Shown: positions 52,218 to 61,695, counted from the first letter of the stretch. The stretch: DNA of 64,000 nt from Lachnospiraceae bacterium (GCA_015057865.1 SVDH01000004.1:1-64000); one strand, 5' to 3'. Program-made: numbers and translations. Notes: generated by a model not told the origin, from the letters alone.

Positions 52218-53429
52218 TTACAGTACAACATGCACTTCTCTTGGTTTATATCCTTCCAGACTCAACCGTTCCAGTATCTTTTGCTTATGTTCAGTACCGA
52301 ATGCCTCCAGGGTGATCCTGAGCTCAACCGCATCATTTCTGTTTGTGCTCACAAACTGATTGTGATCAAGACGGATGACATTACCCTGTGTATCTGCGAT
52401 CACTCCGGCGACTCTTGAGAGCTCACCCGGTTTGTCCGGCAAAAGGACAGATACGGTAAAGATCCTGTCGCGAAGGATCAGTCCGTGCTGGACAACCGAT
52501 GACATCGTGATGACATCCATATTACCGCCGCTTAGAACGCAGGCAATGCGCTTGTCTGTGACATTGAGATGACGGATCGCCGCGACTGAGAGGAGACCTG
52601 AGTTCTCGACGATCATCTTATGATTCTCGACCATGTCCAGAAAAGCTGCGATAAGCTCATCATCAGAAACTGTTACGATCTCATCGATGTTTTCTTTTAA
52701 ATATGGGAAGATCGTCTCGCCGGGCGTTTTGACTGCTGTACCGTCTGCGATCGTATTAACGGAAGGAAGTGTTGTGACTTTTCCGTTTTGAATGGAAACC
52801 TGCATACAGTTTGCGCCTGCGGGCTCGACTCCGATCACACGGATCTTGGGATTGAGCATTTTTGCAAGTGCAGAAACGCCAGTGGCAAGTCCGCCGCCTC
52901 CGATCGGCACCAGAATAAACTCTACCAGTGGAAGATCCTGGAAAATCTCCATCGCGATGGTACCCTGTCCCGTAGCAACGGTCAGGTCGTCAAACGGGTG
53001 GATGAAGGTAAATCCTTTTTCTTCGGAAAGTGATTTCGCATATTCATAGGATTCGTCATAAACGTCTCCATACAAAACTACTTCTGCTCCGTAGCTTTTG
53101 GTCCGGTTGACCTTGATCAGCGGTGTCGTTGTGGGCATGACGATCACAGCGCGGACGCCGTATTTTTTTGCAGCATAGGCAACGCCCTGAGCATGGTTGC
53201 CGGCGGAAGCTGTGATCAGACCTTGTTTACGCTCCTCTTCTGTCATGGTGCTGATCTTATAATAAGCGCCACGTACCTTATAAGCGCCGGTCAACTGCAT
53301 GTTTTCCGGTTTCAGCCAGACCTGATTCTGCGTCATTTCCGAGAAATAGTCGCTGTAGATCATTTTGGTTGGCATGGTTACTTCTTTTACGAGTCGGCTG
53401 GCTTCTTCGAATTTATCTAATGTCAACAT
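52218..53429 (-). CDS. ilvA: Threonine ammonia-lyase with C-terminal ACT domain
   Basis: A 403-residue PLP enzyme deaminating threonine to 2-oxobutanoate. PLP-Lys51 is in TGAYKVRGAYY. The phosphate-binding loop is VPIGGGGLATG. The C-terminal ACT domain (about 325-403, SVLLPDKPGELSRVAGVIADT) suggests amino-acid control and fits the TdcB/ilvA-ACT type. It starts 1 base after the ftsY stop, which is an odd place for a metabolic gene. No T-box was seen. Confidence 0.93.
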   Translation of the reverse strand: MLTLDKFEEASRLVKEVTMPTKMIYSDYFSEMTQNQVWLKPENMQLTGAYKVRGAYYKISTMTEEERKQGLITASAGNHAQGVAYAAKKYGVRAVIVMPTTTPLIKVNRTKSYGAEVVLYGDVYDESYEYAKSLSEEKGFTFIHPFDDLTVATGQGTIAMEIFQDLPLVEFILVPIGGGGLATGVSALAKMLNPKIRVIGVEPAGANCMQVSIQNGKVTTLPSVNTIADGTAVKTPGETIFPYLKENIDEIVTVSDDELIAAFLDMVENHKMIVENSGLLSVAAIRHLNVTDKRIACVLSGGNMDVITMSSVVQHGLILRDRIFTVSVLLPDKPGELSRVAGVIADTQGNVIRLDHNQFVSTNRNDAVELRITLEAFGTEHKQKILERLSLEGYKPREVHVVL

Positions 53430-53430
53430 T

Positions 53431-54297
53431 TCAAGCCTCTTCCTGCGCAAACAGCGCTTCCACAAATTCATCCGCGTCAAATCGTTTCAGGTCTTCTGCA
53501 CGTTCTCCGGTCCCGACATATTTTACAGGGATGCCAAGTTCTGATTTGATCGCAACAGCGATACCGCCTTTTGCGGTGCCATCCATTTTTGTCAGGATAA
53601 TACCGGAAATCTCTGCAACTTCAGAAAACTGTCTGGCCTGTGCCAGTGCGTTCTGTCCTGTTGTGGCGTCCAGGACAACCAGTGTTTCCCGGTGCGCTTC
53701 CGGAAATTCGCGTTCCAGAATGCGGTTGAGTTTTTTCAGTTCTTCCATAAGGTTCTTTTTGTTGTGCAGACGTCCGGCGGTGTCACACAAAAGGATATCG
53801 GCTTTTCTGGATTTTGCTGCCTGAATCGTATCAAATACAACTGCGCCCGGGTCAGAGCCTTCCTGACCGGAAACGATATCGACGCCGGCACGATTCGCCC
53901 ATTCGGTAAGCTGCTCTCCGGCCGCCGCTCTGAAAGTGTCAGCGGCGCCCAATACAACACGTTTCCCCTGGGATTTGTATTTTGCGGCCAGTTTGCCGAT
54001 CGTGGTTGTTTTGCCGACACCATTTACGCCGATCACAAGAATCGCAGATGTCATATCTTCGAATGCATACGCTTCGGGATCTGTCTGCATCATTTCGCGC
54101 ACGCTCTCCATTAATAATGTCCGGCAGCCTTCCGGTTCCTTAATCCGGTTTTCCTTTACCTGATCCTTTAATGTCTCGATCAATTCTTCTGTGGCATGAA
54201 TCCCGATGTCTCCCATGACCATGACTTCTTCCAGTTCTTCATAGAATTCATCATCGATTTTAGAAAATCCACGGAAAAAATTCTTAAAAAATCCCAT
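53431..54297 (-). CDS. ftsY: Signal recognition particle receptor FtsY
   Basis: A 288-residue SRP receptor GTPase lacking the acidic A domain, as in many Gram-positives. The N-terminal MGFFKNFFRGFSKIDDEFYEELEE is amphipathic and suits membrane binding. GVNGVGKTTTIGKLA is the P-loop, followed by DTAGRLHNKKNLMEEL and TKMDGTAKGG. AAAGGAG precedes the ATG at 54297. It follows smc. Confidence 0.97.
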   Translation of the reverse strand: MGFFKNFFRGFSKIDDEFYEELEEVMVMGDIGIHATEELIETLKDQVKENRIKEPEGCRTLLMESVREMMQTDPEAYAFEDMTSAILVIGVNGVGKTTTIGKLAAKYKSQGKRVVLGAADTFRAAAGEQLTEWANRAGVDIVSGQEGSDPGAVVFDTIQAAKSRKADILLCDTAGRLHNKKNLMEELKKLNRILEREFPEAHRETLVVLDATTGQNALAQARQFSEVAEISGIILTKMDGTAKGGIAVAIKSELGIPVKYVGTGERAEDLKRFDADEFVEALFAQEEA

Positions 54298-54323
54298 TTG
54301 ATACTCCTTTATCAAAAAAGTTA

Positions 54324-57300
54324 CTATTCATCCAGTGTGTCTTCGATCAGATTAACGGAAACCAGTGCGGAAACACCTTTTTCCTGCATTGTGATTCCAT
54401 ACAGTCTGTCTGCAGCGATCATCGTGCCCCTTCTGTGTGTGATCACGATGAACTGCGTGTTTTTGGTGAGTTTATGCAGATAGGAAGCAAAACGTCCGAC
54501 GTTGGAGTCATCCAATGCTGCTTCGATCTCATCAAGCAGGCAGAATGGTGACGGTTTCAGGTTCTGTATTGCAAACAGCAGAGAAATCGCTGTCAATGCC
54601 TTTTCCCCACCTGAAAGCTGCATCATATTCTGCAGTTTTTTGCCCGGAGGCTGAGCGATAATAAGGATACCCTGTTCGAGGATATCATCGCCTTCTGCCA
54701 GTTCAAGGGTTCCCTGTCCGCCGCCGAAAAGCTCACGGAAAACATGATTGAATTCCTGCTGGATGTCTTTGAATTTTTCGCGGAACTGCCTCCGCATCCC
54801 ATCATCCAGATCATCAATGATATTGACAAGTGTCTTTCTGGCATCCTCGAGATCATTTCTTTGCGCATTCATGAAATGAAACCGCTCAGAGACACTCTTA
54901 TACTCTTCGATCGCGTTTACGTTGACCGGCCCGAGCGCACGGATCTCGCTGCGAAGTGCGGAGATCTGTTTTTTCAGCTCAGCAACACCGGGAAGTGAGT
55001 CATCGCGCAGGGATTCGGCGTTATGAAGCGTCAGCTCATACTCTTCCCACATGTAATCCCGCAGCTGCTTCAGCTCGGTTTCTGTTTTTTCTTTCTGCAC
55101 ACCGAGCCGATATACTTCTTTATCGGTTTCGTTGATCACCTGGTTCAGCTCTTCCCGGACTCTGATATGATCCTGGCTTCTGGCAGCGATCAGTTCTTTT
55201 TCTTTTGAAGCATCTGTCAGTTTCTGTCTGTTCTCTTCCGAAATGACGGAGAATGATTTGATCTCATCCTGCATACGCAGAATCTCTGCCTGTTTTTTGC
55301 GAATGTCTTCTTCGCTGTTAGAGCGGGAATCCCTGATATTGTCTGTTTCATCCGAAAGCTGTTTCAATTCCACATAGATCCGCTGGATGTTTTCGCCGAT
55401 GAAGATCACTTTTTCAGACAGTGCGGTTTCTTTGACAGCAAGCGCCGAGATGTCTTCTTCGAGTTTTGTACGTGCGCTTTGCGTCTCTTCTAAAAGGACC
55501 TGCGCTGCTTCCATGCTTTCGTCGAGATCTTTTTCCATCTTTGCAAGTTCATCGAGGGCTTCGTTGTCTTCGCCTTGCGCAGATGTGATTTCGCTCAGCT
55601 CGCTTTGCAGCCTGCTGATCTCGGCATGGATGTGTCGGAAGGATTCTTCTTTGGCATCTTTCTCGCGTTTGGCCTGTTCAAGCTGAAGCTTTGCTGTGTT
55701 TTGCTGGATATATGTTTCCTGCAGCAAAAGATTTAATTCAGAGAGTTCATCCTTTAGCAGGTCGCTTGCGGTACGGATCTCGTCTATGCGGTTGCGTTTG
55801 TCTTTTGCCGCATTTTTTACTTCTTTGATCTTTTTTTGCAGTTCGTCGATTTCTCTGTTTCTTCCAAGAAGAGCACTGCTGTTTTTATAAGCGCCGCCGC
55901 TGATGGCACCGCCCGGCTGCAAAAGCTCCCCTGCAAGTGTGACGATCCGTATCGAGAACCGGTGCTTTCTTGCGATCGCAAGCGCATGATCGATCTCATC
56001 CACGACAAGTGTTCTGCCAAGAAGATGAGAAGCGACGGAAGTATATTTTTTGTCGGTTGATACGAGCTCATCTGCCATTCCGAGAGCACCGGTATCTGAA
56101 AGCGCCTCACGCGCTGCTTTGTTTTTGGATGCAGTGATGCTCGTCAATGGCAGGAATGTCGCTCTTCCGTACTTATGCTCCTTTAAGTAAGCGATCATTT
56201 TTTTTGCGGTCGCTTCATCTTCCGTTACGATATTCTGAATACTTCCGCCAAGTGCCGTTTCGATCGCTGTTTCATATCGTTTGTCGACCTGGATCAGATC
56301 AGCCACGACGCCGATCAGTCCGGGAACAGCAGATTTCTGCTCCATAACGCGGCGGATACTGTTTCCATATCCGTCATATCGCTCGGCAATGTTTTTCAGC
56401 GACTCCAGACGGGAAGAAAGTTTATGGAAGGTCTCCATATTGGATTCGAATGATTTGCGTGCTTCTTCCAGCTTTTGGCGCCAGTTTTCTCTTTTCTTTG
56501 TGATCTCTGTACGCTTTTCTTCTAATTCGGAAATGGTGTCAGAGACTTCCTGAAAGGCTTTTTCTTTTGTAAGGACTGCTTCCGAAAAATCGCATTCGCC
56601 ATCCTGTTCATTCAGAAGGTCCGCATGCAGAGATGAAATATGGATCTGTGTCTGCTCATACAGAGTTTCCAGCCGTTTGATGTCCGCCTGGATCTCTGCT
56701 TTTTTGTTTAATCTTGTAATGACCTGCTGTCTGCTCGACTCCAGATCAGATTCTATTTTCTTAATAGAAGCAGTCAGTTCACGATGCTGTTTATCGAGCA
56801 GGTACTTTTCATGCTGCAGCTCTTCTAAGGCATGATTCTGATCCGCCTGTTCTGATTCGTACTGTTCGCGCAGACGGGTCTTTTCATTGACTTCTGTTTC
56901 GATCGCATGAATACGGGTATCGTAATGCTGCTCGTCGTTTTGTATGCCGCGGATCTGCTCCTCTAATATCTGAATATCACCCGTATGCTTTTGCCGGTCC
57001 ATATCCATCTGGCTGATCTGCTCCCGCAGCTGCTCCATATCTGCTTCAATCTGTGCGGAAGCATCCCGGGATTTCTGATATTCCGTACCGATGCGGGCAT
57101 ATTCACGTCTTGCTTCATCTCGCTGGTTTTCTGCGATCGTAAGCTTTTCTGTCAGTTCTTCTGTCTGTGCTTCGAGACGCCCGTCTTCCTGAAGGAAGAG
57201 ATTGACATCCAGATTCTTTAAGACATCTCTTTTGTTTAAATAGATTTTTGCGGCTTCTGCCTGTTTGTTCAACGGTCCGATCTGGCGCTCGAGTTCTGTC

Positions 57301-57884
57301 AGGATATCGTTCACACGGACCAGATTTGCTTCTTCGCTTTCAAGCTTTTTCTGGGCAGCCGCCTTTCGACGTTTAAATTTAACGATACCTGCCGCTTCAT
57401 CAAACAGCTCCCTGCGGTCTTCCGGACGGCCGCTTAAGATCTTATCGATCTGTCCCTGACCAATGATGGAATAACCTTCTTTACCAATGCCGGTGTCATA
57501 AAACATTTCCTGTATGTCTTTGCGTCGGCATGCGCGGCCATTCAGCAGATACTCACTTTCACCGGAACGGAAAATACGTCTGGCAACCGTGATCTCATTA
57601 TAATCAAGCGGAAGCTGATGGTCACTGTTATCCAGTGTCAGTGCCACATATGCATAGCTCTGAGCTTTTCTGTTTTCTGTGCCGGCAAAAATGACATCCT
57701 GCATATTAGAGCTGCGAAGCTGTTTTACTTTTTGCTCTCCAAGCACCCAGCGGACCGCATCAGCGACATTACTTTTTCCGCTGCCGTTCGGACCGACGAT
57801 GCCGGTAATGCCGTTATGGAATTCAAAATGAATCTTCTGTGCAAAGGATTTAAATCCCTGTATTTCGATTGATTTCAGATACAT
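54324..57884 (-). CDS. smc: Chromosome segregation protein SMC
   Basis: 1,186 residues. The N-terminal Walker A is GPNGSGKSNVADAVRWVLGEQ near 32. A long coiled coil is split by the hinge (about 500-690, SAVPGLIGVVADLI, GGAISGG). A second coil follows, then the C-terminal signature LSGGEKALTAISLLFAI and Walker B LLDEIEAALDD. It forms the condensin-like ring with ScpAB. It is 1 base downstream of rnc. Confidence 0.98.
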   Translation of the reverse strand: MYLKSIEIQGFKSFAQKIHFEFHNGITGIVGPNGSGKSNVADAVRWVLGEQKVKQLRSSNMQDVIFAGTENRKAQSYAYVALTLDNSDHQLPLDYNEITVARRIFRSGESEYLLNGRACRRKDIQEMFYDTGIGKEGYSIIGQGQIDKILSGRPEDRRELFDEAAGIVKFKRRKAAAQKKLESEEANLVRVNDILTELERQIGPLNKQAEAAKIYLNKRDVLKNLDVNLFLQEDGRLEAQTEELTEKLTIAENQRDEARREYARIGTEYQKSRDASAQIEADMEQLREQISQMDMDRQKHTGDIQILEEQIRGIQNDEQHYDTRIHAIETEVNEKTRLREQYESEQADQNHALEELQHEKYLLDKQHRELTASIKKIESDLESSRQQVITRLNKKAEIQADIKRLETLYEQTQIHISSLHADLLNEQDGECDFSEAVLTKEKAFQEVSDTISELEEKRTEITKKRENWRQKLEEARKSFESNMETFHKLSSRLESLKNIAERYDGYGNSIRRVMEQKSAVPGLIGVVADLIQVDKRYETAIETALGGSIQNIVTEDEATAKKMIAYLKEHKYGRATFLPLTSITASKNKAAREALSDTGALGMADELVSTDKKYTSVASHLLGRTLVVDEIDHALAIARKHRFSIRIVTLAGELLQPGGAISGGAYKNSSALLGRNREIDELQKKIKEVKNAAKDKRNRIDEIRTASDLLKDELSELNLLLQETYIQQNTAKLQLEQAKREKDAKEESFRHIHAEISRLQSELSEITSAQGEDNEALDELAKMEKDLDESMEAAQVLLEETQSARTKLEEDISALAVKETALSEKVIFIGENIQRIYVELKQLSDETDNIRDSRSNSEEDIRKKQAEILRMQDEIKSFSVISEENRQKLTDASKEKELIAARSQDHIRVREELNQVINETDKEVYRLGVQKEKTETELKQLRDYMWEEYELTLHNAESLRDDSLPGVAELKKQISALRSEIRALGPVNVNAIEEYKSVSERFHFMNAQRNDLEDARKTLVNIIDDLDDGMRRQFREKFKDIQQEFNHVFRELFGGGQGTLELAEGDDILEQGILIIAQPPGKKLQNMMQLSGGEKALTAISLLFAIQNLKPSPFCLLDEIEAALDDSNVGRFASYLHKLTKNTQFIVITHRRGTMIAADRLYGITMQEKGVSALVSVNLIEDTLDE

Positions 57885-57885
57885 G

Positions 57886-58578
57886 TTATGTCCTCTGGTG
57901 CTCCTTTAGTAATAAAATGGTCTGATAAGCCGCTTCCTGCTCCGCGGCTTTTTTGGTATGTCCGGTGCCTGTTCCATAGATCTGATCACCGATTTTCGCT
58001 GAAACCGTATATTCTTTTGCATGATCGGGCCCGGATTCGGAAACCAGGATATAGGTTAATGCACCGTCTGACCGGCTCTGTACGATTTCCTGCAGGATGG
58101 TCTTACTGTCATGGAACAATTGCATATGTTCAATATCATACATGACAAATCGTTCGATAAAAGATCGGGCGGGGGTGAGTCCGCCGTCCAGATAGATCGC
58201 GCCGATCACGGCTTCAAAGGCATCTGAAAGAATGGACGGCCTGTTTCTGCCGCCGGTCAGATGCTCTCCTTTGCCGAGAAACAGATACTTTCCCAATTCG
58301 ATCTGCCTGCAGCAAAAAGCAAGTGTCGGCTCACAGACAATACTTGCACGGCATTTTGTCAACTGCCCCTCTGACCAGTCAGGATACGCAGAGAACAAAA
58401 TCTCACTGCTGACGATTTCCAGAACAGCATCTCCGAGAAACTCCAGTCTTTCATTGTCGCGCCGGTTTTGTCCGGGGTTCTCATTTGCGTAAGAACGGTG
58501 TGTCAATGCTTCTGAAAGCAGATCCGTATTACTGAAATGATAGGAAATCTTATTCTGAAATTCTTCTATATCGATCAA
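57886..58578 (-). CDS. rnc: Ribonuclease III
   Basis: A 230-residue double-strand RNA endonuclease. The signature NERLEFLGDAVLEI and the catalytic DAFEAVIGAIYLD (Asp/Glu) are intact. A double-stranded RNA binding domain occupies the last 70 residues (GTGHTKKAAEQEAA). The start is an unusual TTG at 58578, 7 bases after AAGGAG, with no better ATG nearby. Confidence 0.96.
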   Translation of the reverse strand: MIDIEEFQNKISYHFSNTDLLSEALTHRSYANENPGQNRRDNERLEFLGDAVLEIVSSEILFSAYPDWSEGQLTKCRASIVCEPTLAFCCRQIELGKYLFLGKGEHLTGGRNRPSILSDAFEAVIGAIYLDGGLTPARSFIERFVMYDIEHMQLFHDSKTILQEIVQSRSDGALTYILVSESGPDHAKEYTVSAKIGDQIYGTGTGHTKKAAEQEAAYQTILLLKEHQRT

Positions 58579-58601
58579 TGATAAGCTCCTTGTTGGTTTG
58601 A

Positions 58602-58650
58602 CTTAAAAGAAGCCGCTGCGAAAATCATCCATTGATATCCGCAGCAGCCT
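58602..58650 (-). terminator. Hairpin between acpP and rnc (attenuator or weak terminator)
   Basis: A 9-bp stem (58612-58620 with 58640-58648, one G-U pair) is followed by UUCUUUUAAG. It may damp transcription from acpP into rnc. Confidence 0.55.
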
Positions 58651-58674
58651 GTATAGGTGTTTTTGTTGATCAGA

Positions 58675-58908
58675 TTACTCTCTTGTAGCAGCCTGGATCT
58701 GTTTAACAGCATCACCGACCGTGACAATATTCTCAATCGCGTCATCAGGAATCTCGATACCGAAAATGTCCTCAAGCTGCATAACGATCTGAACGACATC
58801 GAGTGAATCTGCGCCAAGATCATCAATGAAAGTGGTTTCTTCCGTGATCTCATCAGTAGAATAATCCAATACATCAGCAATTACTTCTTTGATTTTCTCA
58901 AATTCCAT
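58675..58908 (-). CDS. acpP: Acyl carrier protein
   Basis: A 77-residue carrier of fatty-acyl chains. The phosphopantetheine attaches to Ser35 in the GADSLDVVQ motif. It is acidic and helical, of normal length. GGAGGAAAG precedes the ATG at 58908, 14 bases after plsX. A run of upstream in-frame codons overlaps plsX and is ignored. Confidence 0.97.
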   Translation of the reverse strand: MEFEKIKEVIADVLDYSTDEITEETTFIDDLGADSLDVVQIVMQLEDIFGIEIPDDAIENIVTVGDAVKQIQAATRE

Positions 58909-58922
58909 GTCACTTTCCTCCA

Positions 58923-59933
58923 TTAATCTGATTCTAACAGGTACTCTGTAATCTTTTCATTAATCTTCTGTTCTTTAAACTGCAGACATTGCAGGATTGC
59001 ATTTTTGATATCGTTGGCATCTGCACTGCCGTGTGTCTTTACGACCAGGCCGTTCAGACCAAGAAGCGGTGCCCCGCCATATTCTGAAACATCAAAAGCT
59101 TTTAGTGTGTTCTTCAGAGCAGGTTTTGCAAGAAGTCCGCCGATTGAAGCACGCGGGGAAGATTTTAGACCTTCCTTGACTTTTGACAGAAGGACGGAAG
59201 CAACGCCTTCATAGAGTTTCAGAACCACATTTCCGGAAAAAGCTTCACATACAATGACATCGGCGTATCCGTGTGGAATATCTCTTGCTTCTATGCTGCC
59301 GATAAAATTGATGTTTTTGCATTCTTTTAACATGGGAAATGTTTCTTTGACCAGCTTATTCCCTTTTTCTTCCTCTGCACCGACATTAAGGATTGCAACA
59401 CGCGGGTTTTTAACGCCGACGATATGCTCCATATAGATTGCCCCCATTTGAGCAAATTGCAGCAGATGATTGGGCCGCGGATCCATATTAGCTCCACAGT
59501 CGATCAACAGAGAAACCCCGTTTTTGGTAGGGATCAGCGGGGCCAGCGGAGAACGGCCGATGCCTTTCTTTTTACCGACCAAAAGCTGTCCGCCTGCCAG
59601 AATCGCGCCGGTACTGCCTGCGGAAACGACAGCATCCGCTTCATTGTCATGAACCAGCTTCATGGCAACGACAAGGGAAGAATCTTTTTTGTGACGGATC
59701 GCAGCAACCGGTGGCTCTGCAGTCTCGATTACTTCAGTTGCCGGAATGATCCGGATCTGTTCTTTTGGAAATTGATACTGTTCGAGCTCTTTTTGCAGCA
59801 CATCAGACTGTCCAACCAGAAGGACACGGATCGTCCGGTTGGCTGAAACTGCATTAACAGCTCCTTTTATGATCTCGCCGGGAGCATTGTCGCCGCCCAT
59901 GGCATCAAGTGCGATCGTAGTGATATCTGACAT
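58923..59933 (-). CDS. plsX: Phosphate acyltransferase PlsX
   Basis: A 336-residue enzyme making acyl-phosphate from acyl-ACP, the donor for PlsY. Family motifs include IALDAMGGDNAPGEIIKGAV, SAGSTGAILAGG and VVCEAFSGNVVLKLYEG. Being adjacent to acpP fits its substrate. The FapR operator seen in Bacillus was not found upstream. Confidence 0.97.
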   Translation of the reverse strand: MSDITTIALDAMGGDNAPGEIIKGAVNAVSANRTIRVLLVGQSDVLQKELEQYQFPKEQIRIIPATEVIETAEPPVAAIRHKKDSSLVVAMKLVHDNEADAVVSAGSTGAILAGGQLLVGKKKGIGRSPLAPLIPTKNGVSLLIDCGANMDPRPNHLLQFAQMGAIYMEHIVGVKNPRVAILNVGAEEEKGNKLVKETFPMLKECKNINFIGSIEARDIPHGYADVIVCEAFSGNVVLKLYEGVASVLLSKVKEGLKSSPRASIGGLLAKPALKNTLKAFDVSEYGGAPLLGLNGLVVKTHGSADANDIKNAILQCLQFKEQKINEKITEYLLESD

Positions 59934-59979
59934 AGAGATCAGACTTCCTTTCTATTTAATATAAGAATTACATGCAATC

Positions 59980-60019
59980 AGAGTTAATATACTATATGTT
60001 TTCTTAGAAAGCAATAAAA
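59980..60019 (-). promoter_or_regulatory. plsX promoter
   Basis: TTGCTT and TATATT with a 17-base spacer, just downstream of the tandem terminators. The leader is about 50 bases. Confidence 0.65.
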
Positions 60020-60086
60020 AGCCGGAGAATTCTTTCTCCGGCATCTTCAGCACAAAACAAGCCCGGACAAGAAACTGTCCGGGCTG
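60015..60086 (-). terminator. Tandem terminators after rpmF
   Basis: Two hairpins. The first, near 60060-60085, has a 10-bp stem and UUGUUUUG. The second, near 60020-60042, has an 8-bp stem followed by UUUUUA. Confidence 0.85.
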
Positions 60087-60097
60087 TTAAAGACATA

Positions 60098-60280
60098 TTA
60101 ATCTTCCATACTGATGATTTCTTTTTTATTGTAAGAACCACAGTTTTTGCAAACACGATGCGGAACCATCAGCTCTCCGCACTTGCTGCACTTCACCAGT
60201 GTCGGATTAGACATCTTCCAGTTTGCTCTTCTCTGGTCTCTTCTGCCTTTTGAAGATTTATTCTTTGGGCAAATAGACAT
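60098..60280 (-). CDS. rpmF: 50S ribosomal protein L32
   Basis: A 60-residue zinc-ribbon ribosomal protein: CSKCGELMVPHRVCKNCG holds the four Cys. The N-terminus MSICPKNKSSKGRRDQRRA is typical. GGGAGG precedes the ATG at 60280. In most Firmicutes a yceD (DUF177) gene precedes rpmF; here only about 115 bases separate it from ackA. Confidence 0.97.
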   Translation of the reverse strand: MSICPKNKSSKGRRDQRRANWKMSNPTLVKCSKCGELMVPHRVCKNCGSYNKKEIISMED

Positions 60281-60334
60281 GTGAAACACCTCCCATTTAT
60301 ATAAATTAGCTTAATTTTCTAACACACTCGGTAA

Positions 60335-60363
60335 ATTATACAGATATGCGAGGTGTTTGTCAA
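60335..60363 (-). promoter_or_regulatory. Consensus sigma-A promoter of rpmF
   Basis: TTGACA (60358-60363) and TATAAT (60335-60340) with a 17-base spacer, a perfect consensus, between the ackA 3' end and rpmF. Confidence 0.9.
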
Positions 60364-60396
60364 TTAAAATATTCGATCTGAATCGAAAAGTTTAAT
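60362..60396 (-). terminator. AT-rich terminator-like hairpin after ackA
   Basis: TTCGAT and ATCGAA arms, with flanking A/T pairs and a U-rich tail, overlap the rpmF promoter -35 region. Confidence 0.45.
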
Positions 60397-61583
60397 TATA
60401 CCAGAGCAACGGTCTCTCTTGCGATCGCAAGTTCTTCGTTTGTCGGGATGATCGCAACTTTTACCTTGGAATCCGGAGTAGAGATCATCAGATCCTCACC
60501 GCGATGTCCGTTTGCTTCTTCATCCAGAGTGATTCCGAGATATCCAAGATACTCTACGACTTTCTTACGAACAAGCGGAGCGTTCTCACCGATACCTGCT
60601 GTGAAAGCAATACCGTCAACGCCGTTCATTGCTGCTACATAAGCACCGATGTATTTTGCAACACGATATGCGAATACTTCGATTGCTGCTTCGCAGAGCT
60701 TGTCACCTTTGTTCATGCCTTCTTCCAGATCACGGAAGTCGGAAGAAACTTTGGAGATACCCTGTACACCGGATTTCTTGTTCAGAACGTTCATAACGCC
60801 TGCAATGTCGAGGTCCTCTTTCTTAGCGATGAACTCCATGATCGCCGGATCGATATCACCGGAACGGGTTCCCATTACCAGACCTTCAAGCGGGGTAAGA
60901 CCCATGGAAGTGTCAACACACTTGCCGTTAACAACAGCGCTGATGGAAGCGCCGTTACCAAGATGCGCTACAACGATCTTGGAATTGTTGATGTCGAGGC
61001 CTGCGAACTCAGCGAAATGCTTGGAAACGAAGCTGTGGCTGGTTCCGTGGAAGCCATATCTTCTGACTTTATATTTCTCATAATATTCATAAGGAAGACC
61101 ATATAAATAAGCCTTGGTCGGCATGGTCTGATGGAATGCTGTATCAAATACGCCTACCATCGGTACACCCGGCATCAATTCCTGGCAAGCGCGGATACCG
61201 ATCAGGTTAGCCGGATTGTGAAGCGGTGCAAGATCATTACACTCTTCAACTGCTGCAAGCATCTCATCATCGATGATCGCAGATGAAGCAAATTTCTCGC
61301 CGCCGTGTACGATACGATGTCCGACAGCCTGAACCTCGCTCAGATCTTTGATCGCGCCGGTGGTCGGATTTACAAGAGCATCCAGAACCAGCTGGATCGC
61401 TTCTTTATGTGTCGGCATAGCCGGTGAGGACTGTTCTTTGTCACAGCCTGCCTTCTGATAGGTCAGCGCGCCGTCGATACCGATACGCTCGCAAAGGCCT
61501 TTTGCCATTACTTCTTCCGTCTCGGAATCAATCAGCTGATACTTCAGAGATGAACTTCCGCAGTTGATAACTAAAACTTTCAT
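60396..61583 (-). CDS. ackA: Acetate kinase
   Basis: A 395-residue enzyme that makes ATP from acetyl phosphate with acetate as product. The N-terminal INCGSSSLKYQLID, the middle FHGTSHSFV and HLGNGASISAV loops and the C-terminal FTAGIGENA motif are intact. The usual partner pta is not adjacent. AGGAAGGGAG precedes the ATG. Confidence 0.98.
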   Translation of the reverse strand: MKVLVINCGSSSLKYQLIDSETEEVMAKGLCERIGIDGALTYQKAGCDKEQSSPAMPTHKEAIQLVLDALVNPTTGAIKDLSEVQAVGHRIVHGGEKFASSAIIDDEMLAAVEECNDLAPLHNPANLIGIRACQELMPGVPMVGVFDTAFHQTMPTKAYLYGLPYEYYEKYKVRRYGFHGTSHSFVSKHFAEFAGLDINNSKIVVAHLGNGASISAVVNGKCVDTSMGLTPLEGLVMGTRSGDIDPAIMEFIAKKEDLDIAGVMNVLNKKSGVQGISKVSSDFRDLEEGMNKGDKLCEAAIEVFAYRVAKYIGAYVAAMNGVDGIAFTAGIGENAPLVRKKVVEYLGYLGITLDEEANGHRGEDLMISTPDSKVKVAIIPTNEELAIARETVALV

Positions 61584-61630
61584 TTGTTTAGCTCCCTTCC
61601 TTATAAATTAAAAATGTCACAGATAATTTC

Positions 61631-61658
61631 ATTATAAACATATTTCTAAAGTTCGCAA
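61631..61658 (-). promoter_or_regulatory. ackA promoter
   Basis: TTGCGA (61653-61658) and TATAAT (61631-61636) with a 16-base spacer. Confidence 0.75.
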
Positions 61659-61667
61659 GAATTTTCT

Positions 61668-61695
61668 TTGCATTTTGCCGGTAGAACAATATAAT
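61668..61695 (+). promoter_or_regulatory. tmcAL promoter
   Basis: TTGCAT (61668-61673) and TATAAT (61690-61695) with a 16-base spacer. It is back-to-back with the ackA promoter; the -35 boxes are 9 bases apart. Confidence 0.75.

Noticed and set aside
53429..53520. T-box or attenuator before ilvA
   Set aside because: ilvA starts 1 base after ftsY, leaving no leader.
59934..60020. FapR operator before plsX
   Set aside because: No TTAGTACCT-type palindrome could be found, only an AT-rich stretch with the promoter.
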